Assembly: GCF_017104565.1 (NCBI RefSeq)
Contig: NZ_JAAGPD010000020.1
Location: 94,972-158,971 of the forward strand
DNA from: Paraburkholderia sp. Tr-20389
GTDB taxonomy: Bacteria; Pseudomonadota; Gammaproteobacteria; Burkholderiales; Burkholderiaceae
Reading direction: 5' to 3'
Length of the DNA: 64,000 bases
Program-made: the position numbers and the translations under genes
In this document: piece after piece, positions 53,186 to 62,297 of the stretch
How positions within the stretch are numbered: the first letter of the stretch is position 1
How the letters are laid out: each line of letters begins with the position of its first letter
Notes under the pieces: model-generated
Told to the model about the DNA's origin: nothing
Database searches by the model: none
The model's input: the letters and a program-made list of their open reading frames with translations, nothing else

Positions 53186-54262
53186 GTGTTCTCCGTCGAC
53201 AACAGGAACCTGCAAGCGTCTGCTCTAAACGACCCGCATTACGGGGCAAGACTGCGGTCGGCAAGACATTTCGCTTTTTTGCTTGTCCCGAACTTCAGCA
53301 TGATCGCGTTCGTGAATGCGCTCGAAGTACTGCGTATGGCGAATCAGGTCAGCGGCAGTGACATTTTCGAATGGTCGGTGGCGGGTATAGACGGATTCCC
53401 CGTCCGGGCGAGTAACGGCTTGACGGTCCCCGCGTTTTCCGGCGACCGGATGGACCGGGCGGATGTTGTTTTCGTCTGTGGGGGGAACGATATCGAGCGA
53501 ACGACAACGGTGGCGCATCTCAATCTGGTGAAGCAGTACGCCCGAAGCGGCAAGTTCATCGGCGGGATATGCACCGGCGCCTATGTCCTCGCAAAGGCCG
53601 GGCTGCTAAGAGGCTACACGTGCGCAATCCACTGGGAATATCTCTATGCTCAAGCAGAGAGATTTTTCGAAGTCGGATTTGAGGAGCGCGTATTCAGGAT
53701 CGACCGGGACAGGCTGACCTGCGCAGGCGGGATCGCGCCGGTGGACATGATGCTGGATATCGTTAGGCGATCGATGGGATCGGAAATCGTCGCAATGATA
53801 TCGAGTCAATTTTCCTTGAATGGCATCAGAAGCACCGATGCAAGGCAGAAGACGACACGTTACGGATCGTCGAGAAGCCTGGTGTCCGCCATCACCGAGC
53901 TGATGGAACGCAACATCGAAACGCCGCTGTCGCTCGACGCCTTATCCGGGCGTAGCGGTCTGTCCGAGCGGCAGCTCTCGCGTACATTCAGGAATGCGGT
54001 GGGTCAGCCCGTGATGAAATACTACCGCTCGCTCCGGCTGCATCACGCAAGGCAGCTCTTGTTGCAAAGCAGCTTCTCTCTCACGGAGGTATGCGTCGCG
54101 TGCGGATTTCAATCGCACGCTCACTTCGCGACCGCGTACAGAAAGGAATTCGGCCTGACACCCGGTCAGGAAAGGGAGCGTGGGGACCGCAGGCCCGCGG
54201 GCGGGGAATCAGGCTACAATTCAGACGGCGGATCGGCGGTTGCATCGCTGGTTGCACCATAG
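53186..54262 (+). CDS. AraC-family regulator with DJ-1/PfpI-like domain, GbdR/CdhR-like
   Basis: A 358-residue regulator. The N-terminal DJ-1/PfpI-like part has FAFLLVPNFSMIAFVNALEV, LRMANQVSG and FIGGICTGAYVLAKAGLLRG; the C-terminal AraC double helix-turn-helix runs from about 240 with IETPLSLDALSGRSGLSERQ, LSRTFRNAVG and VCVACGFQSHAHFATAYRKE. This is the layout of GbdR and CdhR, which sense glycine betaine-like or carnitine-derived ligands. There is no good ATG; GTG 53186 is the most plausible start, 10 bases after the dehydrogenase stop. It likely controls this island. Confidence 0.82.
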   Translation: MFSVDNRNLQASALNDPHYGARLRSARHFAFLLVPNFSMIAFVNALEVLRMANQVSGSDIFEWSVAGIDGFPVRASNGLTVPAFSGDRMDRADVVFVCGGNDIERTTTVAHLNLVKQYARSGKFIGGICTGAYVLAKAGLLRGYTCAIHWEYLYAQAERFFEVGFEERVFRIDRDRLTCAGGIAPVDMMLDIVRRSMGSEIVAMISSQFSLNGIRSTDARQKTTRYGSSRSLVSAITELMERNIETPLSLDALSGRSGLSERQLSRTFRNAVGQPVMKYYRSLRLHHARQLLLQSSFSLTEVCVACGFQSHAHFATAYRKEFGLTPGQERERGDRRPAGGESGYNSDGGSAVASLVAP

Positions 54263-54290
54263 CGTGAGGGCCAACAGGGAGATTGTGCAG

Positions 54291-55205
54291 ATGGGTTCAT
54301 TGAAGGCAACACTTCCTCCGCCAAACATGCTGATCACGTTCGAAGCCGCCGGGCGCCATCTGAGTTTTTCGCGTGCAGCCGTCGAGCTGGACGTTTCGCG
54401 GGTCGCGGTAAGCCAGCAGGTTCAGGCTTTAGAGACCTTTCTGGGTGTTCAGCTCTTCCATCGCGTCGACCGTGCTGTCAGGCTGACAGATAACGGCGCC
54501 CGCTATCATGCCGCGATTTCATCCGCTTTGCGGCAGGTTCTTCACGCAACCACGGAAGTCAGTTCACGCCCCATCGATAACATCGTGACGATCAGTGCCA
54601 CGGCGGGCTTCACGACCTACTGGCTTTTGCCGAACCTTGGTGCGTTTCGCGCGCTGCATCCGGACATCGAACTTCGGTTTATCGTCGCTGACCAGTACGC
54701 GGACGGCGACAGCAGTGTCGACATCGCCGTTACCTACGGGCTGACGCCGCCGGAAGGGGATTCGGTTCTTCTCACGTCACAGACGATCGCGCCAACGTGT
54801 TCGGCCACCTATCTCGCGAACAGGGAGGCACCGGAAAAGCCGGCTGATCTGCTCAAGCATCAGTTGATTCATCTCGAGGGGCCTTTTGACCGGTTGACGC
54901 GATGGTCGACCTGGTTTACCAACCAGGGCGTCAACATGGATGCCGCCAAGTCCACGATCACTGTGAACACCTATACGAATCTGGTCCAGGCCGTGTTCGA
55001 TGGACAGGGATTCGCGCTGATCGGGCCTCCGCTCATGGAGCGGTTCCTCACCAACAAAACGCTTGTACAGCCCATCAGAATGGAGCCGGTTCGCTGCCAC
55101 GGGTTTCATCTGACCGTGCTCCGACATTCACCAGTTGCGGCGGCCACTGGCGCCGTGGCCGACTGGATCAAGGGTTCGTTTCTTTGCAATCGCAGCGCCG
55201 CATAG
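54291..55205 (+). CDS. LysR-family regulator, GcvA-like
   Basis: A 304-residue LysR regulator. The helix-turn-helix reads FEAAGRHLSFSRAAVELDVS and RVAVSQQVQALETFLG. The effector domain has YWLLPNLGAFRALHPDIELR. ATG 54291 has GGGAG before it; the frame is open from 54180 but overlaps the AraC gene. It lies between the AraC gene and the DddP-like gene and may control the latter from the direct-repeat sites at 55263-55281. Confidence 0.87.
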   Translation: MGSLKATLPPPNMLITFEAAGRHLSFSRAAVELDVSRVAVSQQVQALETFLGVQLFHRVDRAVRLTDNGARYHAAISSALRQVLHATTEVSSRPIDNIVTISATAGFTTYWLLPNLGAFRALHPDIELRFIVADQYADGDSSVDIAVTYGLTPPEGDSVLLTSQTIAPTCSATYLANREAPEKPADLLKHQLIHLEGPFDRLTRWSTWFTNQGVNMDAAKSTITVNTYTNLVQAVFDGQGFALIGPPLMERFLTNKTLVQPIRMEPVRCHGFHLTVLRHSPVAAATGAVADWIKGSFLCNRSAA

Positions 55206-55616
55206 GCCGCGCGCCTGTTATCGATCGATAGCGACCGGCAACAATCCCAATCATCCGATTGCGTTAACCTTGAGTTAACCTCGCCGGTTTTTTTTCCTGC
55301 GTTTACGACGCAATAGTCAACGCGCACCATCTGTCAGTCTCGGGCGTTGCGAGGCATGGCGCTGCGTGCTGATCTGCTCGCACATGTCCGCAAAGCTGGT
55401 CGGGCTTTCCGATGGATGGATGAGAGCGCGATACGGCAGAGACGAAAGAGCGTCGAGAACGTCGGCCGGAAGCGAGCCCCACGCAACCGCATATGCCTTT
55501 GCGCAGTCCGTTGATGGATGCGAAAGGCGCACTCGCCATGCCGGCTTTCTTCCAGACAAACGGTAACTCGTGGTGGCGTCTGTTTGCGATCGTCTACCAC
55601 CGATACAGGTAACCCT
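55206..55616. promoter_or_regulatory. Regulatory gap before the second M24 gene
   Basis: GTTAACCT occurs at 55263-55270 and again at 55274-55281, one helical turn apart, followed by a T-run and TTTTCCTGCGTTTACG at 55292-55307. That 16-mer also precedes the monooxygenase gene. A minus-strand frame at 55317-55559 has protein-like residues but no start signal and is not called. The M24 start at 55617 has AGGT before it. Confidence 0.5.
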
Positions 55617-56930
55617 ATGAACAGCCGCGATAACAACGAAGCCAATGCGTCTAACTCACACCATGCAGCCGACCGGCTTTTCCGTAGCGACGGCCTGGTT
55701 GCAATACATCAGGTCAGCAAGATCGACAGTTCGATCATTGCCGCGTTCGAAGGTATCGATCGCCCGGCTTTGCGCGCATATCGCGTGGAACGACTGCGCG
55801 CTCAACTGCGTCTGCACGACTATGCCGGGATGTTGCTGGCGGATCCGATCAACATTCGGTATGCGACGGATACGAACAGCCTGGGCGTATGGGTGATGCA
55901 CGCTCCGAGTCGATACGTTTTCGTCGCGACCGATGGTCCAGTCATCTTGTTCGATTTCACGACCAGCCGACACAACAGCGAAGACATCGAGTCGATCGAT
56001 GAAATCCGTCCTACGATTGCATGGAATTATTTTCTTGCAGGGCCGCGCGTCCAGGAAAAAGCGGGAGATTGGGCCCGGTGCATCGCCGACGTCGTGCGTC
56101 AGCATGGATGCGGAAACAGGCGTTTGGCCGTCGACAAGTGCGATCCCTGGGGGGCCGACCTGCTGAGGGCCGAAGGGATATCGCTTCATGACGCACAACC
56201 GCTCACGGAAATGGCGCGCCTGATAAAAGGCCCGCAAGAGATCGAGCAGCACAGAGTGTCGATGGCCGTATGTGATCTTGGCGTTTCTAGAATGCGGGAG
56301 GCACTGCGGCCCGGCATCACGGAGAATCAGCTTTGGAGCGTGCTCCAGGATACGAACACGGCCCACGGAGGGGAGTGGAGTGAGGCGCGCCTTCTGAGTT
56401 CCGGACCTCGGACGAATCCGTGGTTCAGGGATGTCTCGAACCGCGTCATCAACGCTGGCGATATCGTCGGGTTCGATACCGACATGGTGGGTCCTGGCGG
56501 ATACTTGTCCGATATTTCCAGAAGCTTCATCTGCCCGGGGAAAAGTCCATCGTCGGAGCAAAGGACGCTGTTTGGTCATGCGAGGGATCAGATCGCTCAT
56601 AACAGCGCACTGCTCAAACCCGGCGTGACGTTTCGGGAGTTTGCCGGGAAGTGTTGGGACGTGCCGGAAAAGTACGTGCACAACCGCTACATGATGATGG
56701 TGCACGGATGTGGTCTCGTCGACGAATATCCGAGCGTCGCCTATGCCGTAGATTTCGAGGAATGGGGTTACGACGGTACGTTCGAAGAAAATATGGTGGT
56801 GTCGGTTGAGAGCTTCATCGGAGAGAAGGGTGGCCAGGAGGGCGTCAAACTGGAAGAGCAGGTCCTGATCACGGCGAACGGACCCGTACCACTGTCGAGT
56901 TGCCCGTTGCTCGGCGATCTTTTGATCTGA
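55617..56930 (+). CDS. M24 metallopeptidase-fold protein, DddP-like (copy 2)
   Basis: A 437-residue homologue of the protein at 16013, with clear identity throughout (for example DPINIRYATDTNSLGVWVMH against DPLNIRYATDTNNLGLWVMH). The six metal ligands lie in GFDTDMVG, SDISRSF, VHGCGLVDEYP, VVSVESFIGE and KLEEQVLIT, and the Asp six residues after the His is kept. It resembles DMSP lyase DddP. The N-terminal 25 residues differ most between copies. The betaine-type transporter in the same island would suit DMSP uptake. Alternative roles include another onium or amide hydrolase; activity is unproven. Confidence 0.75.
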   Translation: MNSRDNNEANASNSHHAADRLFRSDGLVAIHQVSKIDSSIIAAFEGIDRPALRAYRVERLRAQLRLHDYAGMLLADPINIRYATDTNSLGVWVMHAPSRYVFVATDGPVILFDFTTSRHNSEDIESIDEIRPTIAWNYFLAGPRVQEKAGDWARCIADVVRQHGCGNRRLAVDKCDPWGADLLRAEGISLHDAQPLTEMARLIKGPQEIEQHRVSMAVCDLGVSRMREALRPGITENQLWSVLQDTNTAHGGEWSEARLLSSGPRTNPWFRDVSNRVINAGDIVGFDTDMVGPGGYLSDISRSFICPGKSPSSEQRTLFGHARDQIAHNSALLKPGVTFREFAGKCWDVPEKYVHNRYMMMVHGCGLVDEYPSVAYAVDFEEWGYDGTFEENMVVSVESFIGEKGGQEGVKLEEQVLITANGPVPLSSCPLLGDLLI

Positions 56931-57326
56931 TTGGTGGTGGAAAGCGTCGGTGCCGCGATCGAGGTCACGCGTATCGCGGCACGCGCGTTTTGCGAATACC
57001 CGTCGGCACACATACGATCCGTTCGTATGGCAGGCCATAGCTACGACTGCCTTGAGCGCACTTGCGACAGTTCAGAGCCGGTCGTTGTTATCGTCCAGTC
57101 CGCAGTGCCGACGGTTCCGACCAGTGGGCATGCAAGGAGACTGCACCGTCGCTTGATGATGACCCTAGGCTCATCGCCCCCGCCATGCCATGCTCAACCC
57201 GTTCTGGTTTGGTACGCTTCAAAGTGACGGCCTGACGCAACGGATGCCGACGAGGGTCGGCGGGATTGTTAAAGGCGTTCGGACCATTTCCGCCATCTAC
57301 CTGTCAATACCTACCAAGCGCAAGCG
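56931..57326. other. Intergenic gap
   Basis: About 400 bases. It holds the terminator at 56950-56992 and the presumed promoter of the PucR gene. The open frame at 56931-57227 has no start signal and is not called. Confidence 0.5.
56950..56992 (+). terminator. Terminator after the second M24 gene
   Basis: GTGCCGCGAT (56950-56959) pairs exactly with ATCGCGGCAC (56973-56982) across 13 bases, and a short TTTT follows at 56988. It lies 20 bases after the stop. A fair intrinsic terminator. Confidence 0.55.
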
Positions 57327-58796
57327 ATGATTACCGTGCAGGAGTTGCTCGATACCCGATCCCTGAAACTAACGGCCCTTGCTGGATTGTCCGGACTGAC
57401 GCGGACAATCACCTGGGCCCATGCTGTTGACCTTCCCGATCCCTGGAGATGGATTGCCGCCGGCAATCTGGTCATGACAACGGGTGTAGGCGTGCCGCGC
57501 AATGCGCCGGACCAGATTGCCTGGCTGGAGAAGCTGGCGCGTAGCAATGCAAGTGCATTAGTTGTCGCACGCCAGGCCGATGCGCCGGAACTGTCACGCG
57601 AGATGCTAGATGCAGCAGACCGTCTTATGTTTCCGGTACTGGAAGGGAGCTTCGAGCTTGAATTCGTGCAGTTGTCGAAGCATGTGATCGAGAGTGTGCT
57701 GCAGGCCCAGCGCGATCGCTTCAGAGCCAGCGAACAACTGTTCGAGACTTATGCGGCCGCACTGCGCGAAGTGCCGGACATGGCGGGACGACTGACTGTT
57801 CTATCAGAACGGTTGCGACTCGGGCTGGCAATCGAAGATGCCCGCAGCGGTTCGATCATCGTATCCTCAAGTCCCTTGCCATCTTCTGTCGAGACCAGCC
57901 CGGTCTTTATAGAGCGCGTCGCTATCGGTGGCCGGGCAAAAGCGGACCTGGTCATTCATCGTCGAGACTCGGAAGCGATGCAGGATCCGCTGCTGGTGCG
58001 CTCTCTTCTCGGCCTGCTCGAGATCGAGCTGGAGCGGATGATGATCGACCGCGACAACCTGCGAGAAGAAGGCGCGGCACTCTTACGCGGGCTGTTGAAG
58101 GGCGAGGCCGAGTTTTCCTTTCGTCCCATGCTGGAGCGCCGCGGGTTGACGGGCACACTGGTCGTGCTCGCAGTCTCTCCCGGAAAGCAAGGGCCATGGA
58201 GCGTAGCAGAGATCCACCATGCGCCACCTTTGCATGCCCGCACCCCCTTGCTGCTCGAAGATGAGGTGCTGCTCGTGCTGGCTCAGGATCACGTCGACAC
58301 GCTGGAATGCCTGCGGTTCGGCTTGGGCGAAGGCACCGTGGCCGGCATCAGCGGGCCCGTCACGGAGGCAGCCGGCTTTCGAGAGAGCGTGCGCCAGGCG
58401 CGTCTGGCGCTGGGACAGGCACACGAAGTCGGAAAGGATCTCGTGCGCTACGGAGAGATCGAAACCGGCTACATCACGATGCCGAGGTCACTTGCCGAGG
58501 CGAGCGCTTTGGTTGGCCGCTATCTCGGTCCTGTGATCGAGTACGACCGCGTCCACGGTACGGCACTGCTCTCGACGCTTATGACGTTTCTCGAGAACGA
58601 CGGCAACTGGAAATCCACCGCCTTCGACCTGGCGATCCACCGCCAGACCCTTGTCTACCGCCTGAAACATATCGAGCAGCTGACGGGCGTCAAACCGACC
58701 ACGACCGACGGGATCACGCGGTTGTGGCTCGCCTTACAGGCTGGAAAGGCTGCCAATCTGTTGTCCGATGCCCCTTTGAAATCATCGGATGGTTAG
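57327..58796 (+). CDS. PucR-family regulator
   Basis: A 489-residue regulator. The N-terminal PucR domain starts ITVQELLDTRSLKLTALAGL with LTRTITWAHAVDLPDPWRWI. A GGDEF-like middle region (about 270-370) contains LLLEDEVLLVLAQDHVDTLE. The C-terminal helix-turn-helix region has LLSTLMTFLENDGNWKSTAF and LAIHRQTLVYRLKHIEQLTG, the PucR/CdaR output motif. Such proteins control purine, GABA or polyamine use. It is divergent to nothing and lies just before the permease of the third cluster, its likely target. Confidence 0.88.
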   Translation: MITVQELLDTRSLKLTALAGLSGLTRTITWAHAVDLPDPWRWIAAGNLVMTTGVGVPRNAPDQIAWLEKLARSNASALVVARQADAPELSREMLDAADRLMFPVLEGSFELEFVQLSKHVIESVLQAQRDRFRASEQLFETYAAALREVPDMAGRLTVLSERLRLGLAIEDARSGSIIVSSSPLPSSVETSPVFIERVAIGGRAKADLVIHRRDSEAMQDPLLVRSLLGLLEIELERMMIDRDNLREEGAALLRGLLKGEAEFSFRPMLERRGLTGTLVVLAVSPGKQGPWSVAEIHHAPPLHARTPLLLEDEVLLVLAQDHVDTLECLRFGLGEGTVAGISGPVTEAAGFRESVRQARLALGQAHEVGKDLVRYGEIETGYITMPRSLAEASALVGRYLGPVIEYDRVHGTALLSTLMTFLENDGNWKSTAFDLAIHRQTLVYRLKHIEQLTGVKPTTTDGITRLWLALQAGKAANLLSDAPLKSSDG

Positions 58797-58912
58797 TCAT
58801 ACATTTGTATAAGAGCCGTCTCTCAAGACGACATTTTGCGCATAGCCTGCCCCGCGCGTTTTGCTTTTAATGGAGGTAACAAAAGACAAATTTCGTTTCC
58901 AGGAGACAACCG

Positions 58913-60304
58913 ATGCCTATCCAGACGGAGCTCGATCCACGGCTGAAACATTCTCTGAAAACCCGGCACATCAGTATGCTGGCGCTCGGAGGTGTGATCG
59001 GAGCAGGCTTGTTCGTAGGCTCTAGCGCAGTCATCGCATCGACCGGCCCCGGCGCGTTCATCACCTACGCCATTACCGGGTTGATCGTCGCCCTGATCAT
59101 GCGCATGTTGGGAGAAATGGCGGCGGCTCACCCCATGAAGGGTTCATTCGTCGACTATGCGCGCCTCGCTTACGGCGATGTCGCCGGCTATGCGATGGGA
59201 TGGCTCTACTGGTATTTCTGGGTGATCGTGGTCGGCTTCGAGGCCGTCGTAGGTGGGCAAACCATCCATGCGTGGCTTCCCACTATTCCCGTCTGGATCA
59301 TCTCGCTAGGGCTGATGGCGATGATGACGGCGCTCAATCTGTTGTCCGTCAAATCGTTCGGCGAAGCCGAATACTGGTTCGCGGGCGTCAAGATCGTAGC
59401 CATTGCTGCTTTCCTGATCATCGCGGGCGCCTACGTCTTCCATTTCTGGCCAGGATCGACGGCAACGTTCTCCAATCTGACCGCACACGGTGGCTTCTTT
59501 CCCAAAGGAGTGGGGACGCTGTTCACAGGCGTCGTGGTCGTGATCTTCTCCATGACAGGGGTGGAAGTCGCCACCATTGCCGCTGCCGAATCCGAGCATC
59601 CTGAGCGCAACGTTCGCCGTGCAGTCAACACGGTGATGGCCCGCATCCTGATCTTCTTCGTTCTTTCAGCGTTCTTCATTGTCGTTGCCCAGCCTTGGAC
59701 GGACATCGTGCCAGGCAAATCCCCGTTCGTGGCGACGCTCGAGAAGATCGGCATCCCGGGCGCCGCAACCGTATTGACAGCCGTCATCCTCGTGGCCGTG
59801 CTGTCCGTGCTCAACGCTGGACTGTATACGTCGTCGCGTCTGCTCCTGGTCCTCAGTTCGAACGACGAGGCACCGAAGTGGATGGGGCGTGTCAATGGAC
59901 GTGGCGGGGGAGTCATCGCTTCGACACTCGTCGGATATGGCTGTGTGGTGATCGCGGCGCTTTGGCCCGACACGGTCTTCCTGTTCCTGATCAATTCTTC
60001 GGGTGCGGTGTTTCTGTTCGTCTATCTGATGATCTGTCTGTCGCAACTCAAGCTGAGGAGCGAATGGGAACGTCGCGGCGTGCTGAAGCTGCGCATGTGG
60101 GGCCATCCGTGGCTGCCGCTCCTCGTGACTGTCGCCATCGTCGCCGTACTGGTAAGCATGGCGCTGGATCCGAAGACCCAGGTCAGCCTTCTGCAAAGCG
60201 TCATCGCCCTGATCGTTATCCTGGCCTCCTACCCGGTGTTCTGCGTCAAGGGCAAGCGAAAGCAGATGCGGACAGCGGCACCATCGGCGGCGAATCGAAC
60301 GTGA
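58913..60304 (+). CDS. APC-family amino acid permease
   Basis: A 463-residue twelve-helix transporter, AAT branch of APC. It starts with HSLKTRHISMLALGGVIGAG (helix 1 motif) and includes MKGSFVDYARLAYGDVAGYA and GVEVATIAAAESEHPERNVR. AGGAG precedes the ATG. It is the first structural gene after the PucR regulator and would import the substrate of the oxidoreductase at 60414. Similar to the permease at 7795 in family and neighbourhood. Confidence 0.9.
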   Translation: MPIQTELDPRLKHSLKTRHISMLALGGVIGAGLFVGSSAVIASTGPGAFITYAITGLIVALIMRMLGEMAAAHPMKGSFVDYARLAYGDVAGYAMGWLYWYFWVIVVGFEAVVGGQTIHAWLPTIPVWIISLGLMAMMTALNLLSVKSFGEAEYWFAGVKIVAIAAFLIIAGAYVFHFWPGSTATFSNLTAHGGFFPKGVGTLFTGVVVVIFSMTGVEVATIAAAESEHPERNVRRAVNTVMARILIFFVLSAFFIVVAQPWTDIVPGKSPFVATLEKIGIPGAATVLTAVILVAVLSVLNAGLYTSSRLLLVLSSNDEAPKWMGRVNGRGGGVIASTLVGYGCVVIAALWPDTVFLFLINSSGAVFLFVYLMICLSQLKLRSEWERRGVLKLRMWGHPWLPLLVTVAIVAVLVSMALDPKTQVSLLQSVIALIVILASYPVFCVKGKRKQMRTAAPSAANRT

Positions 60305-60413
60305 CGTCGGAATCGACGAATCAATATACGCCTCGCATCTGCACGGTAATCGTCGCAACGGGAAACGCCCCCCGAACTGCATTAACAGGAACCTTGATTG
60401 GTAGGAGAGACGG

Positions 60414-61796
60414 ATGCCATCCGTACAAGAACTGACGCAACTTCCTAACCGCCCGCTGTGGCATGAACCCTCGCGCGCGCGGGACATGCTGGACCGGGAA
60501 GAGCAGGCCGATGTCGTGATCGTCGGCGCAGGCTACACAGGGTTATGGACTGCGTACTATCTGCTGAAGGCGCAGCCATCGCTAAAGGTCGTCCTGCTGG
60601 AGCGGGAGGCAGTCGGCTTCGGCGCTTCGGGCCGCAACGGAGGGTGGGCGTCGGCGATATTTCCGATTTCGCTCGAACGCGTGGCGCAAATGTATTCGCA
60701 CGCCGCGGCATTGCATTTGCAGACTGCGATGAATGAGACCGTGAACGAAATTGGGCGCGTGCTCGATCTTGAAGGCATCGAGGCCGACTATGCAAAGCAA
60801 GGCTTTCTTTCCCTTGCGCGAAGTCAGCCCCAGTTCGATCGGATTCAGGCTTCGGTCGATGCGTCGGTTCGCTTTGGATTGCCGGATCAATGGCGCGCGC
60901 TCGATGCGAAGGAAGCTTCGACGCGGATCGGCGCCGGGCGTGTGCTGGGAGGCCTCTACACCGAGCATTGCGCCTTGATCCATCCCGGCAAGCTCGTGCG
61001 TGGACTGGCAGCCGTTGTGGAGGGAATGGGCGCCCGCATTTTCGAAAAGACGGCCGCTCTCCACATCGCGCCTGGGCAAGTGACTACAGCGCATGGTGGC
61101 GTCAAGGCAAGAACGGTGGTGCGCGCAACGGAGGCATTCTCCTGCCAGCTGCCGGAGAACAGCCGCGCTGTCATTCCACTGTACTCCCTGGTACTGGCGA
61201 CAGAGCCCTTGCCCCAAGCGCTTCGCCAGCGGTTGAGGCTCGATCATCGCCTGGCATTCAATGACATGCGCCATCTGAGGGTGTATGGGCAGGTGACGGC
61301 GGAAGGCCGACTGGTGTTTGGTGGTCGCGGCGCTCCATACCGCTTCGGCTCCCGAATGTCACCGGAAGATGACCTGGTCGACAAAGTGCATGCCAACATC
61401 CACGCCGCAATGCTCGAGTTCTTTCCCGGTCTGGCCGATGCCCGCATCACGCATCGCTGGGGCGGCGCGCTCGGCGTATCGCGGGACTGGTGCCCGACCG
61501 TGAGTATGGACAAAGACGCGCGCATTGCCTGGGCGGGAAACTACGTCGGCGATGGCGTCGCAACGAGTAACCTGGCCGGCCGCATCCTGCGCAATCTGAT
61601 CCTCGATCGCAATGAGGAGATCAACCAGTTGCCTGTGGTCAACCATCGCTCACCGGCGTGGGAACCGGAGCCTTTTCGCTGGATTGGCGTCAACGGCGGT
61701 CTCACAGCGGCGGGCTTCAGTGATTTTGAAGAACGTGTTACCAACCAGCCATCGCGTACAGCACGAGTCCTCGAAAAGCTGACGGGTGCCCATTGA
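60414..61796 (+). CDS. FAD-dependent amine oxidoreductase, PuuB-like (DAO family)
   Basis: A 460-residue flavoprotein. VVIVGAGYTGLWTAYYLLKA is the FAD site around residue 35, followed by LEREAVGFGASGRNGGWASA. The C-terminal NYVGDGVATSNLAGRILRNL is the second cofactor contact. It resembles gamma-glutamylputrescine oxidase-type enzymes. GGAGAGACGG precedes the ATG. It is followed by a DUF861 cupin 14 bases after its stop, repeating the pairing seen at 4594/7139. No aldehyde dehydrogenase adjoins here, so the one at 770 or elsewhere may serve it. Confidence 0.87.
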   Translation: MPSVQELTQLPNRPLWHEPSRARDMLDREEQADVVIVGAGYTGLWTAYYLLKAQPSLKVVLLEREAVGFGASGRNGGWASAIFPISLERVAQMYSHAAALHLQTAMNETVNEIGRVLDLEGIEADYAKQGFLSLARSQPQFDRIQASVDASVRFGLPDQWRALDAKEASTRIGAGRVLGGLYTEHCALIHPGKLVRGLAAVVEGMGARIFEKTAALHIAPGQVTTAHGGVKARTVVRATEAFSCQLPENSRAVIPLYSLVLATEPLPQALRQRLRLDHRLAFNDMRHLRVYGQVTAEGRLVFGGRGAPYRFGSRMSPEDDLVDKVHANIHAAMLEFFPGLADARITHRWGGALGVSRDWCPTVSMDKDARIAWAGNYVGDGVATSNLAGRILRNLILDRNEEINQLPVVNHRSPAWEPEPFRWIGVNGGLTAAGFSDFEERVTNQPSRTARVLEKLTGAH

Positions 61797-61810
61797 AAAA
61801 GGAGTGATAG

Positions 61811-62161
61811 ATGACGAAGTTCACCATCGTCAAAGCCGCCGATATTGCTTCGGCCCGACTCGCCTCGGCCGGTCAGCGCGCCGGGGCCGATAGCGGCGAT
61901 CCCCAGATCGCCGTCAAGACTGTTGCGCCCGAGGCGGTTGGCAATCTGGGGATATGGGAATGTCAGCCGGGAGGCTGGCCAGTGATAAACCGTCCCGATA
62001 CCGAATTCACGTACATCATTTCTGGCCGTGCGAGGCTCACCGATGATTCGACGGGTGAAGTGACCGAGATAGTCGGTGGAGATCTCGTGATCTTGCCGCC
62101 CGGCTGGACAGGGCGCTGGGATGTACTGGAACCCGTTCGCAAGATCTACGCGATTTATTGA
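61811..62161 (+). CDS. Cupin protein, DUF861/EutQ-like
   Basis: A 116-residue cupin with NLGIWECQPGGWPVINRPDT, EFTYIISGRARLTDDSTGEV and GGDLVILPPGWTGRWDVLEP. AAAGGAG precedes the ATG, 14 bases after the oxidoreductase stop, so they are co-expressed. It is related to the cupin at 7139 at the family level. The catalytic metal His set is not evident. An accessory or ligand-binding role in amine oxidation is inferred. Confidence 0.82.
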   Translation: MTKFTIVKAADIASARLASAGQRAGADSGDPQIAVKTVAPEAVGNLGIWECQPGGWPVINRPDTEFTYIISGRARLTDDSTGEVTEIVGGDLVILPPGWTGRWDVLEPVRKIYAIY

Positions 62162-62297
62162 ACCTGATCCGCGAGCATCGAAGAGAGCGACGAGAGCGAC
62201 GAGTTGACGATGCCGACGGGCAGTTGACGTTTTATAGAGTTGAGAAGCACAGACGGCAGGGTATTCATAAAACCGACCTATTGTTTGGAGACTAAGC

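Noticed and set aside
55317-55559. Small minus-strand gene before the second M24 gene
   Set aside because: Residue content is plausible but there is no ribosome site or recognisable family, and it lies in a probable control region.
55656-57038. Minus-strand open frame of 460 codons opposite the second M24 gene
   Set aside because: Shadow of a gene whose ligands and homologue are clear.
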